Of a stretch of DNA of 64,000 nt, positions 53,816-63,021 are shown one piece after another. The stretch is from Flavobacterium sp. (GTDB taxonomy: Bacteria; Bacteroidota; Bacteroidia; Flavobacteriales; Flavobacteriaceae): contig NZ_JAQVCH010000001.1 of the NCBI RefSeq assembly GCF_028689845.1, forward strand, positions 124,001 to 188,000. The letters run 5' to 3'. The notes below the pieces were generated by a model. It did no database searches and had not been told where the DNA came from. It saw only the letters and a list, made by a program, of their open reading frames with translations. How positions within the stretch are numbered: the stretch's first letter is position 1; each line of letters begins with the position of its first letter. Position numbers and translations under genes: made by a program.

Positions 53816-54400
53816 TTATTTTTCTTCTTTCTTAGCTGTGGTATTGTCTTCTTTTTTAGCTTCGGAAGTTGAAGTTGATTTGTATTTATCGTTTAATAAT
53901 TTAATCATTTCTTTCGTTACATCAAATTCATCTTTGGCATATAAAACAGAAGCAGCATCACCCGTTCCATAAATATAATCATAGCCCTTTTCTTTGCCAT
54001 AATCTTTGATGAACTTCTTTACATCCTTCACAAGTGTATCCATTTCTTTTCCGCTTTCTTCTTGTAATTGACGTAAGATAGCTTGTTGCGCATAGGTTAA
54101 TTCTTGTTCTTTTTTCTGTAACTCAGCTCCTTTTTGTTGAGCCCATTGTGGACCATAAGTTTGAGCATTTTTTTGAAAACTAGAAGCTTCTGTTCTAAAA
54201 CGAGCTACTTCTGCCTCTAATTGTTTGCCCATTTCCTCTCCTTTTGTTTTATACTTTGCTTCAATATCTTTTGCTTCTGTATATTCCTCCATCAAAAGTG
54301 AGGTGTCTACATAAGCCGTTTTAAATACTTTTTGATCTGCCGATTTCTCACAAGAAGCTAAAGCTAAAAATAAAGCGAACACTAAAATTGATTTTTTCAT
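53816..54400 (-). CDS. OmpH/Skp-family lipoprotein
   Basis: 194 residues. A lipoprotein signal (LALASC, Cys17, then EKSADQ), unlike classical soluble Skp. KTAYVDTSLLMEEYTEAKDIEAKYK and a long coiled coil (about 50-115) match OmpH; AILRQLQEESGKEMDTLVKDVKKFIKDYGKEKGYDYI is the conserved C-terminal half. A Lys/Glu/Thr tail closes it. Probably a membrane-tethered periplasmic chaperone for outer-membrane proteins. Confidence 0.85.
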   Translation of the reverse strand: MKKSILVFALFLALASCEKSADQKVFKTAYVDTSLLMEEYTEAKDIEAKYKTKGEEMGKQLEAEVARFRTEASSFQKNAQTYGPQWAQQKGAELQKKEQELTYAQQAILRQLQEESGKEMDTLVKDVKKFIKDYGKEKGYDYIYGTGDAASVLYAKDEFDVTKEMIKLLNDKYKSTSTSEAKKEDNTTAKKEEK

Positions 54401-54637
54401 TCTATTAATCTATTGTTTAAATTTTGGTAAAAGTAGTAATTCCGACTGAACTAACAAACACGTTTTTTACAACAAAAAAAGCTAGTATAATAAAAATTGA
54501 TTACGAACCTGATTTTTATAAGTTACAGCAATCAGAAAAGGCTCTTTTAAAAGCGTTTTAAAGCATTATGTTTTATAAACCATAATGGCAATGGTTGTTG
54601 AGTCAAAAACGATTAGCAAATGCGTTAAATCAAGTTT

Positions 54638-55483
54638 CTAACTATTTTTGAAGATATAAATATGAGATGAATACTCTAAACTCTTTCTAGCCTTCAGATT
54701 AGATTGTAGTCCTATCCAAAAAGCAGCAATTGGATTCATTTTGCCTGTTTTATATTTTTCGGATAAAAGACTAACATAAAAACTATCGAACCACATTGGT
54801 TTTACCTCTTTCAGTTTTAAGTTTTGTAAAGCAAAAAGTTTTTCCATGGCCGTTTTAGAAAAATGCCATAGATGACGAGGCACATCATAAGCGGCCCAAA
54901 ACTTACCATAATATGATGCATCATAAGATTTGAAGTTTGGAACTGCAATGATAATGGTTCCGTTTGGCTTGAGTAATCGCTTCAATTCTTTGATTTGCAA
55001 TTCTAAATCAGAAACATGTTCTAAAACATGCCACATGGTAATCACATCGAAATAATTATCTTCTAATTCTTGGTAAGTTTCTACCAAACAGATTCCTTTT
55101 TGTTTGGAACTAATTTTAGCTTTTAGATTGGGTTCCATTCCGACTGCCTTCCATTGCTTCTTTTTTGCTTCAGATAAAAAATCACCTGTTCCACAACCAA
55201 TATCTAAAACAGAACCTGAGCCAGAATGCCAATAATTAATCAATTGGACTTTTTGTTTAATGGCTCTTTTTTTTACTAATTGGTAAGCTTTTTCAAAAAC
55301 ACTTCTTTGACTATCAGTATGCGAAATATAATCGTCACTTTCATAATAACGAGCAAGAGCTTTGGCATCCGGTTGTGGATTCGTTTTCAACAAATCATAT
55401 TCCGTCTCTAAAAGTAATTCAAATTCTTCTGCAGAAACAGAAAAATCCTTAACAACTAGATACGGTTTTTTTAAAAATTTCAT
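54638..55483 (-). CDS. Class I SAM-dependent methyltransferase
   Basis: 281 residues from the ATG at 55483; a longer frame uses a TTG at 55537. Motif I is VLDIGCGTGDF, followed by VGMEPN, VITMWHVLEHV and LLKPNGTIIIAVPN. The YYESDDYISHTD segment before it is typical of methyltransferases in polysaccharide or small-molecule modification. The substrate is unknown. It lies downstream of mnmG with a parS-like site between the two genes. Confidence 0.85.
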   Translation of the reverse strand: MKFLKKPYLVVKDFSVSAEEFELLLETEYDLLKTNPQPDAKALARYYESDDYISHTDSQRSVFEKAYQLVKKRAIKQKVQLINYWHSGSGSVLDIGCGTGDFLSEAKKKQWKAVGMEPNLKAKISSKQKGICLVETYQELEDNYFDVITMWHVLEHVSDLELQIKELKRLLKPNGTIIIAVPNFKSYDASYYGKFWAAYDVPRHLWHFSKTAMEKLFALQNLKLKEVKPMWFDSFYVSLLSEKYKTGKMNPIAAFWIGLQSNLKARKSLEYSSHIYIFKNS

Positions 55484-55539
55484 GTCAAATAAATACTTTA
55501 ATAGTTTGAAAGCCCTATCTACTGGGGTTATATGCAAAT

Positions 55540-55555
55540 AGTTTCACGTGGAACA
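55540..55555. other. parS-like site 1
   Basis: AGTTTCACGTGGAACA, two mismatches to the ParB site TGTTTCACGTGAAACA, with the CACGTG core intact. Intergenic, between mnmG and the methyltransferase gene. Confidence 0.6.
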
Positions 55556-55576
55556 ATCTAGTTAATAAGCAGTGAG

Positions 55577-57448
55577 CTATCGTCCCATATAAATTAATAA
55601 AATAGAAACGTCACTCGGCGAAACACCACTTATTCGTGAAGCTTGTGAAACCGTTACCGGACGAATTTTTTTAAATTTTTCTCGAGCCTCGAAGGACAAC
55701 GATTTAATTTTGTCATAATCGTAATTTTCGGGTATTCGAATGTCTTCTAATCTTTTTAACTTATCGGCATTATTGCGTTCTTTTTCGATATAACCATTAT
55801 ATTTTACTTGAATTTCTGCCTGTTCAACCGTTTCATCATCCAACTGATGTATACTAATATATTCTTTTACTTTATCAAATTTAACTAGGTCTTCAAGGTC
55901 AATCTGTGGTCGTGAAAAAACTTTATACATTTTATCTGATTGCGTCATCGCAGCACTCCCTTTTTCTTCTAAAACCGGATTTGCCTCAACAGGAGAAAGA
56001 CTAGTCTCCCGGAAGAAATTGACCATTTTTTCGGCCTCGTTAAATTTATATTCCATACGAATTAATCGTTCCTCTGAAGCTAAACCTAAATCAAATCCTT
56101 TTCGCGTTAAACGCTCATCAGCATTATCTTGACGCAATAAAGTGCGGTATTCTGCTCTCGAAGTAAACATTCGATAAGGCTCTTCGGTTCCTTTTGTAAT
56201 TAAATCATCAATTAAAACGCCGATATAGGCTTCATCACGCTTTAAAATAAAAGGTTCACGTTCTTGTACTTTAAGAGCCGCATTAATACCGGCCATTAAA
56301 CCTTGAGAAGCTGCTTCTTCATATCCTGTAGTTCCATTAATCTGACCAGCAAAAAACAAACCCTCCACTAATTTAGTTTCTAACGTATGTTTTAATTGTG
56401 TTGGGGGAAAGTAATCGTATTCGATAGCGTAGCCAGGGCGAAAAAACTTTACTTTTTCAAAACCTGCAACTGAACGTAAGGCTTTAAACTGAATTTCTTC
56501 TGGCAATGAAGTAGAAAACCCATTCACATAAACTTCAACGGTATTCCATCCTTCTGGCTCAACAAATAATTGGTGCCTATCTTTATCCGCAAAACGATTA
56601 ATTTTATCTTCAATAGAAGGACAGTAACGCGGGCCCGTACTTTGAATTCTACCGTTAAACATTGGTGAACGATCGAAGCCTTCTCTTAGAATTGAATGAA
56701 CATCTAGTGAAGTATATGTCATCCAACACGATTTTTGAATAGTTAATGGCTTGGATGAATCTAAATAGGAAAACTTATGCGGTTTTTCATCTCCTTTTTC
56801 CTCTCTCATTTTAGAATAATCTAAGGAACGACCATCAACCCGTGGTGGCGTACCTGTTTTCATTCTTCCCGCTTGAAATCCAACTTTTATTAAATCTTCA
56901 GTAATACCAAACGCGGCACTCTCTCCTGCTCGGCCTCCGCCAAACTGCTTATCTCCAATATGGATTAAACCATTTAAAAAAGTGCCGTTAGTCAACACCA
57001 CTGTTTTGGCTCTAATAGTAATCCCTAATGATGTTCTTACACCAACAACACGATTATTTTCAATAACTAATCCCGCTACCATTTCTTGATAAAAATCAAC
57101 ATTTGGAGTTTGCTCTAATTTCCATCGCCATTCTTCTGCAAAACGCATTCGGTCACTTTGTACCCTGGGCGACCACATAGCGGGTCCTTTCGACTTATTT
57201 AGCATCTTAAACTGGATAGCTGTCTTATCTGAAACAATTCCAGAATACCCGCCTAAGGCATCAATCTCACGCACAATTTGCCCTTTTGCAATACCACCCA
57301 TAGCAGGATTACAAGACATTTGTGCAATGTTTTGCAAGTTCATCGTAACCAACAAGGTTGAACACCCCATATTGGCGGCAGCGGCGGCGGCTTCTGAACC
57401 GGCATGACCCGCTCCTACCACTATAACATCATATTTTTCTAAAAACAT
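55577..57448 (-). CDS. mnmG: tRNA U34 modification enzyme MnmG
   Basis: 623 residues, the normal length. FAD protein that with MnmE installs the carboxymethylaminomethyl group on U34 of tRNA. The dinucleotide motif is VVGAGHAGSEAA at the N-terminus; MSCNPAMGGIAKGQ, RFAEEWRW, and the C-terminal ARISGVSPSDVSILL are all present, so it is intact. mnmG (gidA) is often near the replication origin, which agrees with parS-like sites on both sides. Confidence 0.97.
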   Translation of the reverse strand: MFLEKYDVIVVGAGHAGSEAAAAAANMGCSTLLVTMNLQNIAQMSCNPAMGGIAKGQIVREIDALGGYSGIVSDKTAIQFKMLNKSKGPAMWSPRVQSDRMRFAEEWRWKLEQTPNVDFYQEMVAGLVIENNRVVGVRTSLGITIRAKTVVLTNGTFLNGLIHIGDKQFGGGRAGESAAFGITEDLIKVGFQAGRMKTGTPPRVDGRSLDYSKMREEKGDEKPHKFSYLDSSKPLTIQKSCWMTYTSLDVHSILREGFDRSPMFNGRIQSTGPRYCPSIEDKINRFADKDRHQLFVEPEGWNTVEVYVNGFSTSLPEEIQFKALRSVAGFEKVKFFRPGYAIEYDYFPPTQLKHTLETKLVEGLFFAGQINGTTGYEEAASQGLMAGINAALKVQEREPFILKRDEAYIGVLIDDLITKGTEEPYRMFTSRAEYRTLLRQDNADERLTRKGFDLGLASEERLIRMEYKFNEAEKMVNFFRETSLSPVEANPVLEEKGSAAMTQSDKMYKVFSRPQIDLEDLVKFDKVKEYISIHQLDDETVEQAEIQVKYNGYIEKERNNADKLKRLEDIRIPENYDYDKIKSLSFEAREKFKKIRPVTVSQASRISGVSPSDVSILLIYMGR

Positions 57449-57462
57449 ATTTAAATTATCGT

Positions 57463-57478
57463 TGTTCCACGTGAAACA
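57463..57478. other. parS-like site 2
   Basis: TGTTCCACGTGAAACA, one mismatch to TGTTTCACGTGAAACA, in the gap between ybeY and mnmG, 15 nt before the mnmG ATG. Confidence 0.7.
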
Positions 57479-57494
57479 TTTATACAGAAACTAA

Positions 57495-57917
57495 TCACAA
57501 CTGTTCCACGTGGAACAAGCCGATTTTTTCATCTTCTTTTTTTCGCATAAGAAGTGATTCCTCATCCGATTTATCTTTGTACCCACAATAATGTAAAACA
57601 CCATGGGCCATCACTCTTTTTAATTCCTCTTCAAAATTAGTGTTGAAATCAGTTGCGTTATCACGAACTCTTTCAACGGAAATAAAAATATCTCCTTGTA
57701 AAAAATTTCCTTCACTGTAATCAAAGCTAATAATGTCGGTCAAAGTGTCGTGGTCAAGGTAATCGACATTGATTTTGTGCAAGTAATCATCGGCACAAAA
57801 AATATAATTGATTTCGCCTTCTTCTTTGCCTTCAGATTGAATTATAGTTGAAATCCATTTTTCATAGGAAGATTCGTTTACTAATTCAAAAGTAGTTTCG
57901 TAATTGAAATATATCAT
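57495..57917 (-). CDS. ybeY: Endoribonuclease YbeY
   Basis: 140 residues. Metal-dependent RNase for 16S rRNA maturation and ribosome quality control. The site is RVMAHGVLHYCGYKDK: two of the three canonical His ligands are present, while the usual third one (GYDH) reads GYKDK; my recollection is that Bacteroidota homologs share this change. The last residues, LFHVEQL, are encoded by parS-like site 3. The start overlaps the DUF4175 stop by 4 bp. Confidence 0.93.
   Translation of the reverse strand: MIYFNYETTFELVNESSYEKWISTIIQSEGKEEGEINYIFCADDYLHKINVDYLDHDTLTDIISFDYSEGNFLQGDIFISVERVRDNATDFNTNFEEELKRVMAHGVLHYCGYKDKSDEESLLMRKKEDEKIGLFHVEQL
57502..57517. other. parS-like site 3, within the ybeY 3' end
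   Basis: TGTTCCACGTGGAACA, a perfect 16-bp palindrome and two mismatches from the ParB consensus. It encodes the C-terminal FHVEQ of YbeY, 24 bp from site 2. Confidence 0.65.
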
Positions 57918-60900
57918 TCTCTTTTAAAGTATTCTTGTGCTTTTTGATTAAAATTTGGACGCAAAGGTAAGCTTTGTCTATTTAAAATCTCGACACTATT
58001 TAAATATTGTTGAAGTTCAGGCGATAATGGTTTGGCCTGATTAATAAACTCTTTTTTATTAGTTTCTGATTGTCGCTTAGAATCTTCGCCTTGTTGCTGG
58101 ACTGCTTTTTCTAATTTGAGCATTTCATAATTGATGTTTAACATCCGCTGTAAAACTTCATTTTTAAATCCTTTATTTAATAGTTGCTTTTCGGCATCTT
58201 TCATTTGATCTAAAACTTTTTGACCTCCTGGTGTTAACCCTTGCTTTTCTAGTGCGTCTTGTAATTGCTCGCGTAGTCTTCTTTGTTCTTGATAAATTTC
58301 CATCAACTCTCTAGCATTTTCCTCACCGTCATTACTACCTTGTCCGCCTCCACCACCTTCACCAGGTTTATTTCCTTTTTGTTTTCCTTTGCTCTTTTCA
58401 CCTTCTTTTCCACCTTCTTTTCCGCCAGGTTTATCCCCAGGTTTATCTCCGGGTTTGTCACCTTTTTCTCCGTCTCCAGGCTTCTCTCCTTTTTCCATTC
58501 CTTCTTTCATCTTATCAGACAAACCTTTTTGCTTTTGAATAATATCCGGCAATTGCATTCCGCCTTCCCCTTTTCCAGGTTTAGGTTTTCCTGCTCCTGA
58601 GCCAGACATTGACATTTGCATACTATTCATGATGTCAGAAAGAAAATCGGCTAAACGGTTCGATGCCGCAATGGTATATTGCTGATGTGAAACACCTTTC
58701 GGAATGAAAGCTTCTGCTAAAGATTCTAGTGATTTGTCCACATTGTAATGTACATTTCCAATCTCCTCTGTGACTTTTTCAGTAATCATGGCATTGCGAA
58801 GAGACATCGCGAATAAGCTATCGTCTACGTGCTTGAACTGTTGTTTTAAATCTTGTTGTTGCTTCAAAAACTTGTTATAAGAAGGTGCTCCCTTTTTTAA
58901 ACCTTTAAACTGTTTCATTAATTCTTCCTGAGAAAAAGAGAAAGCTAATAAGTTATCTAGAATTTGACGCATCATTTTTACGTCTTCTTGCATTTGTTCC
59001 ATTTCGCCACTAGCCATCTTTTCTTGCATTTGTTGGCTCATCTGTTTCATTTTCTGAGCAGCACTTTTTTGCTTAGGTTTAGCCTTTTCTTTTTGCTCTT
59101 TTTGAAGTTCATCAGCTGCCTTTTGCATATCTTCTTCGATGCTTTTTTCTTGCTTTTCGTCAGAAGGAATATCGACTGGATTTTTAAGTTCTTTATTTTC
59201 CTTTTCTAAATCACGCAGTTCCTTTTTAATCTCTTCAAACTCCTTATTAATCTCTTGCTGCTTTGCAACTGTATTTTCTTTCTCTTGTGTAGTGAGTTTC
59301 TCTTGCTTATCAGCTAATTTATCAATTTTAGAAGCAAGTTGTTCCGCTTTCTTTTCAACATAATACTTCTTTGTCAATTCAACTAACTGTTCTAAGTTTT
59401 TTGTTTGGTCTTTGGAGCTTTGTTTAATTTTGTCCATTTTTTCAAACAATTCCAAATCATTTAATTTATTATTCAACTTTTCTAATTCGTCTAATAATTT
59501 TTGGTTTTTTTCGGTTTCTTTTTCAGCATTTTCAGCTCGTTTTTGTAATTCCTTTTTGAAATCGTCTTTTTGATCAGATTTAAATTCTTCTAAGTTTTTT
59601 TGTAATTTCTTAGTAAAATCTTTCATCATTTCCTCTTGCTGCTTTTGACGTTTAATGAAATCGTCAATCTTTTGTTTATCTTTATACTCCAGGTTATTCT
59701 TTTCTTTGCCTAATTTTTGAAGTTTATCTAAATCAGACAATTGCTTGTTTTGATTTTGAAGCGACTTTTGCAAGCTATTAATGTTGTCATTTTGTTGTTT
59801 TAATTGCTCTTCCTCTCGTTCGTCTTCTGTATTAATTCTGTCAGAAAAAGTAACCGATTTAGTGCTTTTAAATTGATGCAAAGCGTCATTATCAAACACT
59901 TCAAAATAGTATTCATACGATACTCCTTCTTCTACGGGTAAATTGCCTGGAAAAGAAAAAATGAATTGGTCAAAAAGCGACTGACTAACCGGCAAAGAGG
60001 ACTTTAAAGCTGCCTTTTCATTATTTTTGGGATAGTAAACCACTTGAAGTTTATAAAGCCCAATATCATCAGAAACTTGACCAATTACGATATTCTTTTC
60101 TGTTTTAAGACTGTCAGGAGCCGCCGTAACAGCAATCGATGGATATTGGTCTTTGATTACTGCCAATTGATAATTTAACTTTTCATAGTTTTTAACTTTA
60201 GAATTAGAGGTAAGAAGCTGATATTCTGTATTTTGAAAAATATTCTTACTTAATTTAAACGTTGAATTTTCTTTTGAAAAAGTTGAAAATTGATTATTTT
60301 CTACATATTGAATTTGGTTAGTAGCAACTGCTTCTATGTTCCATATAATTTTTGTTCCTTCTGGTACAATTGCATTTCCAGAACCTTTTAAAACTTCTGA
60401 TTTTCGTTTTAAATATGCTGGAAACTGCAAAGTCATTTCGAAATTAGAAATAGTTGGAACGGCTACAACCGCTAATTCAAAATCGTCTGAAACAACCTCA
60501 TTGGCTTGAATATGAAATTGTATGTTTTTATTAGGTTTAACAAAGCGGTACTCAAAAATTCCAACTTTGGTATTCTCCATAAAATAGGTTTCCTCGTTTA
60601 CAACCAAAATTGCTTTTTCAGGTAAAACACTTCCTGTTGCTTTTATTTGAAGGATAAAGTCGTTTCCTTGTTCGGTTTGTAATTTATCGTTGAGCAACAC
60701 AAATGAAAAAGGAGCTGGCGGGGTAAATTTTTCGTTATAGCGAACCATCCGATGCATACTTTCCGCAATAATATTTTGATTGCCAGAAACAAAAAAGAAA
60801 GCCAAAAATAAGATAGGGACAATCGCCCAAGGTAAAAATTTTGCGTTTTTCTTATAATTTATTGCATTTCCAAAAGGAATGGGTTGCAACGTTTTTGCTT

Positions 60901-61291
60901 TTTGTTCAATCGAAGCTAAAAGCAATTCCGATTGATTTCCTTCTTGAGCTAATTGCAAAAAATTCGTCAGTTTATCACTTACTTCCGAGAAGTGATTGCC
61001 AATGATGGAGGAAGCTTGTTTATAATCAATTCCTTTTTGAAGTTTATTCAACTTAAACAACGGAAATAGAATAAATCGTGCTAACAAAACCAATTCAACA
61101 GCAATAAACAACCAAAATAGAATTGTTCTTCCCGTGGGTTTTAACCATAAAAAGTATTCAATAAAAAGGGTTACTAAAAAATACAACAATCCTAAACCAA
61201 CAAAGAAAATTAATCCTTTGAGTAGTTCATTCGCGTAATACTTTTTAATAAAAGCTTCTAATTTATCGTATATCAGTGATTTTGTTTCCAA
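57914..61291 (-). CDS. DUF4175 family membrane protein
   Basis: 1125 residues. Two N-terminal transmembrane helices (about 25-45, 57-75) and a third (about 150-168) are followed by a beta-rich region (about 190-480), a long Lys/Glu/Gln-rich coiled coil (about 490-800), a Gly/Lys/Pro low-complexity stretch (about 930-1000) and a final helical part. It matches DUF4175, a Bacteroidota family of unknown function. No ATG is near: the reading frame opens at a TTG (61291), and a TACTTTTA box at 61319-61326 supports a start there. Coupled to ybeY by a 4-bp overlap. Confidence 0.87.
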   Translation of the reverse strand: METKSLIYDKLEAFIKKYYANELLKGLIFFVGLGLLYFLVTLFIEYFLWLKPTGRTILFWLFIAVELVLLARFILFPLFKLNKLQKGIDYKQASSIIGNHFSEVSDKLTNFLQLAQEGNQSELLLASIEQKAKTLQPIPFGNAINYKKNAKFLPWAIVPILFLAFFFVSGNQNIIAESMHRMVRYNEKFTPPAPFSFVLLNDKLQTEQGNDFILQIKATGSVLPEKAILVVNEETYFMENTKVGIFEYRFVKPNKNIQFHIQANEVVSDDFELAVVAVPTISNFEMTLQFPAYLKRKSEVLKGSGNAIVPEGTKIIWNIEAVATNQIQYVENNQFSTFSKENSTFKLSKNIFQNTEYQLLTSNSKVKNYEKLNYQLAVIKDQYPSIAVTAAPDSLKTEKNIVIGQVSDDIGLYKLQVVYYPKNNEKAALKSSLPVSQSLFDQFIFSFPGNLPVEEGVSYEYYFEVFDNDALHQFKSTKSVTFSDRINTEDEREEEQLKQQNDNINSLQKSLQNQNKQLSDLDKLQKLGKEKNNLEYKDKQKIDDFIKRQKQQEEMMKDFTKKLQKNLEEFKSDQKDDFKKELQKRAENAEKETEKNQKLLDELEKLNNKLNDLELFEKMDKIKQSSKDQTKNLEQLVELTKKYYVEKKAEQLASKIDKLADKQEKLTTQEKENTVAKQQEINKEFEEIKKELRDLEKENKELKNPVDIPSDEKQEKSIEEDMQKAADELQKEQKEKAKPKQKSAAQKMKQMSQQMQEKMASGEMEQMQEDVKMMRQILDNLLAFSFSQEELMKQFKGLKKGAPSYNKFLKQQQDLKQQFKHVDDSLFAMSLRNAMITEKVTEEIGNVHYNVDKSLESLAEAFIPKGVSHQQYTIAASNRLADFLSDIMNSMQMSMSGSGAGKPKPGKGEGGMQLPDIIQKQKGLSDKMKEGMEKGEKPGDGEKGDKPGDKPGDKPGGKEGGKEGEKSKGKQKGNKPGEGGGGGQGSNDGEENARELMEIYQEQRRLREQLQDALEKQGLTPGGQKVLDQMKDAEKQLLNKGFKNEVLQRMLNINYEMLKLEKAVQQQGEDSKRQSETNKKEFINQAKPLSPELQQYLNSVEILNRQSLPLRPNFNQKAQEYFKRE

Positions 61292-61434
61292 ATAATTGGT
61301 TCTTTGCTTATAACCGATAAAAGTACAATTTTATTTTTTAGTCAAAAGTTAAAAGTTTTCTAATGAAATTAACAGCTGTAAGCACTATTGGGATATGAAT
61401 TTGACAAATTTTCACAAATAAAATTTGGAAACTG

Positions 61435-61442
61435 TATCTTTG
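61435..61442 (+). promoter_or_regulatory. -7 box for gltX
   Basis: TATCTTTG, 17 nt before the gltX ATG at 61460. Confidence 0.55.
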
Positions 61443-61459
61443 CACAAATTTAAAAAAAC

Positions 61460-62965
61460 ATGTCAAAACCTGTTCGTGTACGATTTGCTCCAAGTCCAAC
61501 TGGACCTTTACATATTGGTGGTGTTAGAACCGCCTTATTTAATTATTTATTCGCCAAAAAAAATAACGGTGTCTTTTATTTACGAATTGAAGATACGGAC
61601 CAAAACCGCTTTGTTCCAGGAGCCGAAAATTATATTTTTGAAGCCTTGGAATGGCTTGGAATTTCGCCATCTGAAACGGTTGGAAAAAACGAAAAATTTG
61701 GTCCTTATCGCCAAAGTGAACGTAAAGAAATCTATAAAAAATATGCAGACCAATTAATTCAATCAGGTTGGGCTTATTATGCTTTTGATACTGCCGAGAC
61801 GTTAGACGCTCATCGCAAACAACATGAAGAACAAGGAAAAACCTTTATTTATAACTGGCATAATCGCGAGAAATTAGATACTTCGTTAGTAATTGCTGAA
61901 GAAGAAACCGCTAAACGAATTGCCAATGGCGAAGATTTCGTTATTCGTTTTAAAACACCAGTAGATGAAACCTTGCATTTAACAGATATTATCCGTGGCG
62001 ACATTAAATTTGAAACGAATTTATTAGATGATAAAGTTTTGTTTAAAAGCGATGGCATGCCAACCTATCATTTAGCCAACATTGTAGATGATCATTTGAT
62101 GGAAACGTCGCATGTGATTCGAGGTGAAGAATGGTTGCCTTCGCTTCCACTTCATGCTTTACTTTACCGGGCTTTTGGTTGGGAAGCACCTGAATTTGCT
62201 CATTTACCGTTGATTTTAAAACCCGTTGGAAATGGAAAATTATCCAAAAGAGATGGTGATAAATTAGGTTTTCCCGTTTTTCCATTGGAATGGAAAACAG
62301 AAGAAGGAATATCCTCTGGCTATAGAGAAAATGGATTTTTTCCAGAAGCTGTAGTTAACTTTTTAGCTTTATTAGGATGGAATGATGGTACTGACCAAGA
62401 ACTATTTTCTTTAGAAGAATTAGCAGATAAATTTGATTTAAATAGAGTTCACAAAGCGGGAGCGAAATTTGATCCGGATAAAAATAAATGGTTTAATCAC
62501 CAGTATTTACAAAAGCAAAGTGATGAAGAGTTGGCGGGAAGTTTTTCTTCAATTTTAAAAGAAAGAGGAATTTCTGTTGAAAATAATAAACTAATCAAAA
62601 TTGTTTCATCCATAAAAGAAAGAGCTCATTTTGTAAACGAATTTTGGGATTTAGCCGATTATTTCTTTGTTGCACCAAAATCGTATGATGAAAAAGCAGC
62701 TAAAAACTGGAAAGAAGAAACACCGACTTTGATGAAAAAAGTTATTGCTGTTTTAGAATCGATAGAAGATTTCAGTTCGATGAATATTGAAACACTTTTA
62801 AAAGAGTGGATGACAGCAAACGAGATTGGAATGGGGAAAGTTATGCAGCCGTTGCGTTTAAGCCTTGTAGGGGCTTTAAAAGGACCGCATTTGTTTGATA
62901 TTATTGAAATGATTGGCAAAGAAGAAACGGTTAACAGAATGCAAAATGCAATCGACCGTTTGTAA
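61460..62965 (+). CDS. gltX: Glutamyl-tRNA synthetase
   Basis: 501 residues, full length. Class I synthetase charging tRNA-Glu. The HIGH motif appears as FAPSPTGPLHIGGVRTAL (about 9-26) and the KMSKS motif as GKLSKRDG. The anticodon-binding helices fill the C-terminal part. Single gene with its own promoter and terminator. Confidence 0.98.
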   Translation: MSKPVRVRFAPSPTGPLHIGGVRTALFNYLFAKKNNGVFYLRIEDTDQNRFVPGAENYIFEALEWLGISPSETVGKNEKFGPYRQSERKEIYKKYADQLIQSGWAYYAFDTAETLDAHRKQHEEQGKTFIYNWHNREKLDTSLVIAEEETAKRIANGEDFVIRFKTPVDETLHLTDIIRGDIKFETNLLDDKVLFKSDGMPTYHLANIVDDHLMETSHVIRGEEWLPSLPLHALLYRAFGWEAPEFAHLPLILKPVGNGKLSKRDGDKLGFPVFPLEWKTEEGISSGYRENGFFPEAVVNFLALLGWNDGTDQELFSLEELADKFDLNRVHKAGAKFDPDKNKWFNHQYLQKQSDEELAGSFSSILKERGISVENNKLIKIVSSIKERAHFVNEFWDLADYFFVAPKSYDEKAAKNWKEETPTLMKKVIAVLESIEDFSSMNIETLLKEWMTANEIGMGKVMQPLRLSLVGALKGPHLFDIIEMIGKEETVNRMQNAIDRL

Positions 62966-62985
62966 CAACTGGAATTATAATACTC

Positions 62986-63020
62986 AAAACGTCCGAGAAA
63001 TGATATTCTTGGGCGTTTTT
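62986..63020. terminator. Bidirectional intrinsic terminator
   Basis: Left arm AAAACGTCCGAGAA (62986-62999) pairs with TTCTTGGGCGTTTT (63006-63019) with two G-T wobbles, loop ATGATA, and a T-tract on the plus strand. It separates gltX from the converging barrel gene. Confidence 0.85.
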
Positions 63021-63021
63021 T

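Noticed and set aside
54424-54558. Plus-strand open frame of 45 codons (TTG start) with coding-like composition, including IDYEPDFYKLQQ
   Set aside because: It overlaps the promoter region of the OmpH-like gene, has only a TTG start and no recognisable family. At this length chance is sufficient. The rest of the 236-bp gap shows nothing firm.
55540-57517. Location of oriC inside this window
   Set aside because: parS-like sites suggest proximity, but no dnaA gene, DnaA-box cluster or AT-rich unwinding element was found here.
57600-57640. Inactive YbeY because the third His of the usual motif is missing
   Set aside because: The motif otherwise fits, and I recall the GxxDK variant from Bacteroidota homologs, so it is more likely lineage-specific ligand use than decay.
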